Below are positions 7,194 to 10,850 of a stretch of 10,850 nucleotides of DNA, piece after piece. Source of the DNA: Treponema sp. UBA1798 (lineage in GTDB: Bacteria; Spirochaetota; Spirochaetia; Treponematales; Treponemataceae); the NCBI GenBank assembly GCA_002319875.1, contig DCFS01000309.1, forward strand, positions 817 to 11,666, written 5' to 3'. The notes under the pieces were generated by a model. That model searched no databases. It was not told where the DNA came from and saw only the letters and a program-made list of their open reading frames with translations. The stretch's first letter is position 1; each line of letters begins with the position of its first letter. The translations under genes and the position numbers were made by a program.

Positions 7194-8165
7194 CTAGTAC
7201 TGTAACCGCCACATATACCTGCGAACCGTAAGCGGGTGCCCGGTAGAAAAACCGAGAGCTTCAGCATACATTCTGAGTATGACAGAGGCGATAATCGGAC
7301 AGAAGTATTCCTTTAAGTCATTATCGATAGTTCCCCATTCAAAATCGTTGCCATCGACAATTTCCAGTTTTTTACTGAATCGGGGAATAAACTCCGCAGA
7401 ACGTTCGTCCAGCGGCCGCGTACTTCCGACTCCTTTGACAAGAAGAAAAGGAACATCATAATCTGTAATTTCGAAAGGACCGTGAAAATATTCACCGCTG
7501 TGAATCGCAGCAGAATTTATCCAGAGCATTTCCATTAAAAGACAAATCGAGAAGGAATAGGCTACTCCGTAGTTTGGACCACTCGCCATGGTGTAAACCA
7601 GTTTTTCACGTTTGTTCTTTTCACCATAATCCGTTGCTGACTTCGTGTATTTTTCCCTGTTCGCATTAAATACATCCTGCATTTTCTGTAAGGAAGAAAG
7701 GGCTCTGTCATATTTATCAGAAGGTTGCAAACTGTTTAAGAGTGAAAATATGAGACGATAAAGAATAACATTATTTGTCTCGCTTGCAACTGCATTAGAG
7801 CCATGGTCATAATGGATAGGATGTTCTACAGAGTTCCAAAGCGGAGAATCGACAACATGCGAAAGTCCAATAGTAATGGCCCCCAGATTTTTCGCAAATA
7901 AAGCTGCAGCAACGGTTTCCGGTGTTGTACCTGAATGTGAGCAAAGTATAACGATTGAAGTCGTCCCCAAGGCCTTTGGCGTCCTGTGCAAAAATTCATT
8001 CGAATTGAATACAGTCGATGCAATTACTGTTTCCTTATCTAAAATGTATTTCGGAGCCTCCATGATCGCTTTAGAACCGCCACAGGCAACAAAATACACT
8101 TCACGAATTTTTATCTTTGAAGAAGCTTTGACTGCCGCTTCAATTTGTTTCTGATGTTCCGTCAT
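7194..8165 (-). CDS. frlB: SIS-domain fructosamine 6-phosphate deglycase, FrlB-like
   Basis: This is predicted to split a fructosamine 6-phosphate (such as fructoselysine 6-phosphate) into glucose 6-phosphate and free amino acid. It is 323 residues with two SIS folds. VYFVACGGSKAIM (23-35) and ILCSHSGTTPETV (73-85) are the first phosphosugar-binding motifs. The second half has YTMASGPNYGVAYSFS (191-206) and HSGEYFHGPFEI (222-233). Glu212 and His228 are 16 residues apart, matching the Glu/His pair of GlmS (E488/H504) and of FraB (E214/H230). The tail HPLTVRRYMWRLQY closely resembles B. subtilis FrlB as I remember it. A TTG at 8171 is in frame but directly abuts the GGAGG at 8172-8176. ATG 8165 has a 6-base spacer, so I start there. 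It is the first gene of the operon. GlmS-like isomerase is unlikely, because there is no glutaminase domain. Confidence 0.88.
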   Translation of the reverse strand: MTEHQKQIEAAVKASSKIKIREVYFVACGGSKAIMEAPKYILDKETVIASTVFNSNEFLHRTPKALGTTSIVILCSHSGTTPETVAAALFAKNLGAITIGLSHVVDSPLWNSVEHPIHYDHGSNAVASETNNVILYRLIFSLLNSLQPSDKYDRALSSLQKMQDVFNANREKYTKSATDYGEKNKREKLVYTMASGPNYGVAYSFSICLLMEMLWINSAAIHSGEYFHGPFEITDYDVPFLLVKGVGSTRPLDERSAEFIPRFSKKLEIVDGNDFEWGTIDNDLKEYFCPIIASVILRMYAEALGFSTGHPLTVRRYMWRLQY

Positions 8166-8177
8166 TAACAACCTCCA

Positions 8178-8202
8178 GTATTAGTATATGACGTTATAAT
8201 AC
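8178..8202. promoter_or_regulatory. Candidate operator of the frl operon overlapping -10 and start site
   Basis: GTATTA (8178-8183) and TAATAC (8197-8202) form a perfect inverted repeat with 13 bases between. Inside it, TATGACGTTATA (8187-8198) is a second near-palindrome with one mismatched pair. The block covers the -10 box and likely start of the deglycase promoter, a position where a repressor would block transcription. Another TAATAC lies at 8237-8242. A HutC-type dimer binding here is an inference. Confidence 0.45.
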
Positions 8203-8224
8203 CTCCTGTTTTTTTACCTGTCAA
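8196..8224 (-). promoter_or_regulatory. Strong sigma-70-type promoter of the frl operon
   Basis: On the minus strand a perfect TTGACA (8224-8219), a 17-bp spacer and TATTAT (8201-8196) lie upstream of the deglycase gene. Transcription would begin near 8189, giving a leader of about 24 nt with GGAGG at 8176-8172. Such a good promoter must be held down by a repressor if the operon is inducible. Confidence 0.75.
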
Positions 8225-8291
8225 TTAAAATGATAATAATACTTTCAATATAGTAAGAATGTTTTACGCGTATACTGCAAAATGTCTCTGC

Positions 8292-8320
8292 TTGCTTTAT
8301 CAGTTTGTTTTCACTAAACT
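8292..8320 (+). promoter_or_regulatory. Candidate promoter of the GntR/HutC regulator gene
   Basis: TTGCTT (8292-8297), a 17-bp spacer and TAAACT (8315-8320) precede the regulator ATG at 8355, giving a leader of about 28 nt. The match is moderate. A TATACT at 8271-8276 is an alternative -10, but has no good -35. Confidence 0.35.
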
Positions 8321-8343
8321 GTTTTTGTATTTCAAACTGTTTT
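8301..8343. repeat. Direct and inverted AAACTG repeats before the regulator gene
   Basis: AAACTGTTTT occurs at 8316-8325 and again at 8334-8343, exactly 18 bp apart. CAGTTT, the inverse of AAACTG, is at 8301-8306. The copies overlap the putative -10 and run up to the ribosome site GAGGGG (8344-8349), so a protein bound here could control regulator expression. The region is AT-rich, so chance cannot be excluded. Confidence 0.5.
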
Positions 8344-8354
8344 GAGGGGTTTAC

Positions 8355-9116
8355 ATGGAATTAGAACAGAATTCAACACTACTGTATATGAAAGTCAAAA
8401 AACTTATTGAAACAGATATCAATAGTGGACGATTCCCAAATAATTCTTATCTGCCAAATGAACAACAGTTATGCGAACGATACGGAGTCAGCAGAATTAC
8501 ACTCCGCCGTTCGATAACGGAACTGGAAAAAGAAAATACGGTTATGAAGCAGCAGGGAAAAGGTACTCTTGTTCTCAAACATGACAAATATGTTTCACAG
8601 CTTCTCGATGTAGATGGATTATCTGAAACATATCAGACTATGAAAAGTCTGCATAAACATACAAAAGTTCTATCAAAGGAAATAATTAAGGCTACAGGAG
8701 AAGTGTCAAAGTGGCTCTCGATTAAAGAGGGATCAGAAGTTATTGAATTAAAGCGTATCGTTTTTATTTCAGACGTACCGGAAAGCCTTGATACGGCATG
8801 GTTTCCATTAGACTTATATCCAGATTTATTTCCACGATTAGCCGATGATGTATCAACCTTTGAAATTATAAAAAATATTTACGGATACAAATTTGAAAAA
8901 GTATACAAAGAATTATCAGCAACTGTTACATTATCAGATGAATCAAAACTACTCCAGTGCCCGATCGGAACACCAGTATTCTTCTTTAAAAAAAAATTAT
9001 CAGATGAGAATAACAGGCCGATCCATTTCTCTAAATTCCTTGTAAAATCAGATGATATTGTATACACACTTTCGCTTGATTATTCAAAAGTTGGAATCAT
9101 AGATAATTCTAAGTAA
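8355..9116 (+). CDS. frlR: GntR/HutC-family transcriptional regulator with UTRA domain (FrlR-like)
   Basis: This is probably the repressor of the divergent fructosamine operon, released by a phosphorylated sugar derivative. It is 253 residues. The winged helix-turn-helix is at about 8-76: LYMKVKKLIETDINSGRF, then LPNEQQLCERYGVSRITLRRSI at 33-54 (the GntR helix pair), and a wing ending QQGKGTLVL. The UTRA ligand domain runs from about 95 to 245, with VIELKRIVFISDVPE, and FKKKLSDENNRPIHFSKFL at 210-228. The family length is 230-260. GAGGGG five bases before ATG 8355 supports the start. The gene is more AT-rich than its neighbours. Naming it FrlR rests on position beside a frlB-frlD operon; HutC-family regulators of other sugar systems look alike. 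It likely also regulates itself through the shared intergenic region. Confidence 0.8.
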   Translation: MELEQNSTLLYMKVKKLIETDINSGRFPNNSYLPNEQQLCERYGVSRITLRRSITELEKENTVMKQQGKGTLVLKHDKYVSQLLDVDGLSETYQTMKSLHKHTKVLSKEIIKATGEVSKWLSIKEGSEVIELKRIVFISDVPESLDTAWFPLDLYPDLFPRLADDVSTFEIIKNIYGYKFEKVYKELSATVTLSDESKLLQCPIGTPVFFFKKKLSDENNRPIHFSKFLVKSDDIVYTLSLDYSKVGIIDNSK

Positions 9117-9352
9117 GCATACATAGACTGAAAAATGATCAAACTGTGACAAAGATAGATATTGGCGGCAGCCTTTCTGCCTGCTTCCGTTTTTCCAACA
9201 TAATAGGCAATATTTGGTTATCTGCATCTGCGGATTCCCATACCATCATCAGCAAGCGTATTTATCCGTGTTTTGATAATTACCGCTGCAACCTGCCTGA
9301 TTGAATCAGGGAAAGCCACACTACTCCGGGGAACTCAGCTTATGTAAAAGAT
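9117..9352. other. Non-coding gap between regulator gene and tRNA terminator
   Basis: I see no credible gene here on either strand. The frames give only fragments of about 40-60 codons without start signals or family resemblance. It holds the second copy of the 24-nt repeat (9155-9178), and a 15-bp odd-length palindrome, CCTGATT (9296-9302) and AATCAGG (9304-9310) around one base. GGCAG (9167-9171) and CTGCC (9177-9181) could make a weak 5-bp hairpin that might end the regulator transcript. No good terminator for the regulator is otherwise visible. Confidence 0.5.
9155..9178 (+). repeat. 24-nt dispersed repeat, copy 2
   Basis: This is the near-identical partner (23/24) of 3026-3049, here 38 nt after the regulator stop. 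The matching ascending arm is absent, so the copy cannot fold into the same hairpin. It looks like a fragment of a terminator-type element. Confidence 0.7.
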
Positions 9353-9369
9353 GTTTCCGGTCGTGTTTT

Positions 9370-9403
9370 AAAAATAAAAAAGCACAACCGGAAACGGCTG
9401 CGC
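9370..9403 (-). terminator. Intrinsic terminator of the tRNA gene
   Basis: On the minus strand GCGCAGCCG, loop TTTC and CGGTTGTGC form a 9-bp stem (two G-U pairs; 9403 to 9382). TTTTTTATTTTT (9381-9370) follows at once. The stem begins nine bases after the tRNA 3' end. This is a classic rho-independent terminator. An overlapping longer inverted repeat (9353-9365 with 9383-9395, 12 of 13 paired) could compete with it. Confidence 0.85.
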
Positions 9404-9412
9404 CTGATTCTA

Positions 9413-9486
<74 letters not shown>

Positions 9487-9497
9487 GTGATTCCTTA

Positions 9498-9527
9498 ATA
9501 GTAACATATTCAGGGACCACTGGTCAA
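9498..9527 (-). promoter_or_regulatory. Candidate promoter of the tRNA gene
   Basis: On the minus strand TTGACC (9527-9522), an 18-bp spacer and TACTAT (9503-9498) end 11 nt before the mature tRNA 5' end at 9486. Short leaders are usual for tRNA genes. A small palindrome, GACCA (9515-9519) and TGGTC (9521-9525), overlaps the -35. Confidence 0.6.
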
Positions 9528-9550
9528 GAACCACAGGAAAACAGGTATGC

Positions 9551-9586
9551 TGAAAAACTTCATATAACCGTATGTGGTATTTTTCA
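9551..9586 (-). terminator. Weak AT-rich hairpin at the end of the amidohydrolase gene
   Basis: TGAAAAA (9551-9557) and TTTTTCA (9580-9586) pair over 7 bp, with a small CATA/TATG stem inside. The outer arm starts at the stop codon itself. There is no GC-rich stem and no clean U tract, so termination here is uncertain. Without it, transcription would run into the tRNA gene on the same strand. Confidence 0.25.
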
Positions 9587-10789
9587 GGCTTCCTTTTCCT
9601 GTACCGGGACTCCGAAATAATCAAGTGCGACCCCTGTCAGGGTCAAAAGACCTGCAGAAATGGCCGCAGGATCGCAGTAAAATGTAGACGAATGCAGGGA
9701 TCCGTAGGGACCACCGGGCGTCCTTGCACCGAGACGGATAAAAACACCGGGGTATTTTTCCATAACGAACGCAAAGTCCTCCCCTCCCATTGACGGGTGA
9801 GGAAGCATAACGACGTGATCTTTCCCCAGCAGAGAATTTCCCACGCGGACAGCCCGGTCCACCCACTCACTTTTATTGGTAAGCGGAGGGACTCCGCGCG
9901 TGTAGATAACTTCCGCCTTTGCACGGAGCGCGTCGGCAGTTGCAGATGCTATACGGCTGACGCCTGTCTCCATGGCATCTCTGGTTGCCTCGTCAACAGT
10001 TCTGACGGTTCCGAGAAGTTCCACTTCATCAGGTATGATATTAAACGCTTTTCCGCCGTGAATCGAGCAGACGGAAAGGACAGCAGAATCTGCCGGGCTT
10101 GTCTGGCGGGAAACGAGCGTCTGGAGGTTCATCACAATACTTGAAGCCGCAACAACCGGATCTATAACGGTATGGCAGTGGGCACCATGCCCTCCTTTGC
10201 CGTGGACGATTATTCTGAATTCGTCGGAACTTGCAAGGATGCCGCCGTAACGTACACCGATTGAACCGGCATCGACTTCCGGAGAACAGTGAGCCGCAAA
10301 AGCAGCTTCGACTTTACTGAAATCAATCGCGGGATCATCAAGAAACAGTTTCGCCCCTGCAAGAATCTCTTCGGCAGGTTGAAGAAAAATATAAACCGAT
10401 CCTGAAAAAAGATCCTTGAGCTGTCCCAGAAGACAGGCCGTACCGGCTGCAATGCCGGCATGAACATCGTGTCCGCAGGCATGCATTACACCCGGTATAC
10501 GTGAACAGGGACTCATAGCCTGATCTTCCTGTATCGGAAGCGCATCCATGTCGCCCCGGATAATAATGGCCCTGTCTTTTCCGCTTCGTTTGCCTTTTAT
10601 CTCTACAAAAAGGCCGGTTTCTCCCACTCTGTGAAGCGAATCATATGCTACATTTTCCCGGATATAGGACTCAAGAAGATCACCCGTAGCGTATTCTTTC
10701 AGGCCAAGTTCCGGATTTTCATGAATCCGGTTTCTCATATCATTTATCCGGGGTGAAACAGCCCGAACCATATCATGAAGATTGACCAC
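9584..10789 (-). CDS. M20-family (M20D) metallo-amidohydrolase, HipO/AmaA-like
   Basis: This is probably a cytoplasmic enzyme that removes an acyl group from an N-acyl amino acid (hippurate, N-acetyl or indole-acetyl type). It is 401 residues, normal length, with no signal peptide. HPELG-like HENPELG is at 23-29. The metal site is HACGHDVH at 103-110 (ligands Cys105 and His107), PAEE at 138-141 (Glu141 ligand, Glu140 likely catalytic), His167 and His366 (SLHS). The lid/dimerisation domain spans about 185-295 with GKGGHGAHCH at 197-206. GGEDFAFV (335-342) is a late family signature. All expected metal ligands are present, so it should be active. The start is GTG at 10789, with AAGGGG five bases upstream. 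It lies upstream of the tRNA on the same strand and is not in the frl operon. The exact substrate cannot be read from the sequence. Confidence 0.87.
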   Translation of the reverse strand: MVNLHDMVRAVSPRINDMRNRIHENPELGLKEYATGDLLESYIRENVAYDSLHRVGETGLFVEIKGKRSGKDRAIIIRGDMDALPIQEDQAMSPCSRIPGVMHACGHDVHAGIAAGTACLLGQLKDLFSGSVYIFLQPAEEILAGAKLFLDDPAIDFSKVEAAFAAHCSPEVDAGSIGVRYGGILASSDEFRIIVHGKGGHGAHCHTVIDPVVAASSIVMNLQTLVSRQTSPADSAVLSVCSIHGGKAFNIIPDEVELLGTVRTVDEATRDAMETGVSRIASATADALRAKAEVIYTRGVPPLTNKSEWVDRAVRVGNSLLGKDHVVMLPHPSMGGEDFAFVMEKYPGVFIRLGARTPGGPYGSLHSSTFYCDPAAISAGLLTLTGVALDYFGVPVQEKEA

Positions 10790-10801
10790 AGATACCCCTT
10801 C

Positions 10802-10817
10802 CCGGGATTTTTCCCGG
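10802..10817 (-). promoter_or_regulatory. GC-rich hairpin just before the amidohydrolase ribosome site
   Basis: CCGGGA (10802-10807) and TCCCGG (10812-10817) pair with a 4-base loop, directly upstream of the AAGGGG ribosome site (10795-10800). A 10-bp perfect palindrome, ACCGTACGGT, follows at 10824-10833. It could be the terminator of an upstream gene outside the window or a leader structure affecting translation. Confidence 0.4.
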
Positions 10818-10850
10818 ATTGAAACCGTACGGTAGTGTTGAAAATACCGT

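Noticed and set aside
7031..7267. Minus-strand frame of 78 codons bridging deglycase and binding-protein genes
   Set aside because: It overlaps both real genes in another frame, and its sequence is low in family features.
8166..8171. TTG start for the deglycase
   Set aside because: The TTG directly abuts the GGAGG ribosome site, leaving no spacer, while ATG 8165 has a 6-base spacer.
9117..9352. Possible decayed gene between the regulator and the tRNA
   Set aside because: Fragments on both strands (for example a plus-strand stretch ending near 9302) show no family resemblance, start signal or frame continuity.

Overview
The window looks like spirochaete DNA, most likely Treponema or a close relative. 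This is an inference from protein style: the solute-binding protein has the LFANGQKE signal-peptide junction I associate with Treponema, and sugar ABC genes, periplasmic binding proteins and a heme-free FMN/FAD reductase lipoprotein sit close together. No marker gene proves the genus.

Layout. (1) 1-644, minus strand: the 5' part of a membrane-anchored periplasmic sugar-binding-type protein, cut by the left edge. (2) 859-2988, plus strand: a lipoprotein flavin reductase with two tandem covalent-FMN domains and a fumarate-reductase-type FAD domain. By eye, its active site lacks the fumarate-specific residues. It converges on region 3 through a shared hairpin terminator at 3013-3047. (3) 8165-3113, minus strand: a five-gene operon for using Amadori products (fructosamines, i.e. 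glycated amino acids). Its order is deglycase (FrlB-like), solute-binding protein, two permeases, kinase (FrlD-like), the same as Bacillus subtilis frlBONMD. A GntR/HutC repressor (8355-9116, plus strand) is divergent from it, and the 189-bp gap between them holds a strong promoter and symmetric operator-like sites. (4) 9413-9486, minus strand: tRNA-Ile2 (CAU) with its own promoter and intrinsic terminator. (5) 9584-10789, minus strand: an M20 amidohydrolase.

How the genes work together. The binding protein and two permeases import a glycated amino acid, using an ATPase encoded elsewhere. The kinase phosphorylates C6 of the sugar part. The SIS-domain deglycase then splits the product to glucose 6-phosphate and free amino acid. 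The GntR/HutC protein probably senses a phosphorylated intermediate and relieves repression. Hairpins after the deglycase and binding-protein genes suggest uneven expression within one mRNA. The reductase and amidohydrolase have their own transcription, and a link to the pathway is not shown.

The least expected signals are non-coding. The 3' region of the reductase gene can form a pseudoknot on its terminator loop. A 24-nt piece of that terminator recurs, with one mismatch, just after the repressor gene.
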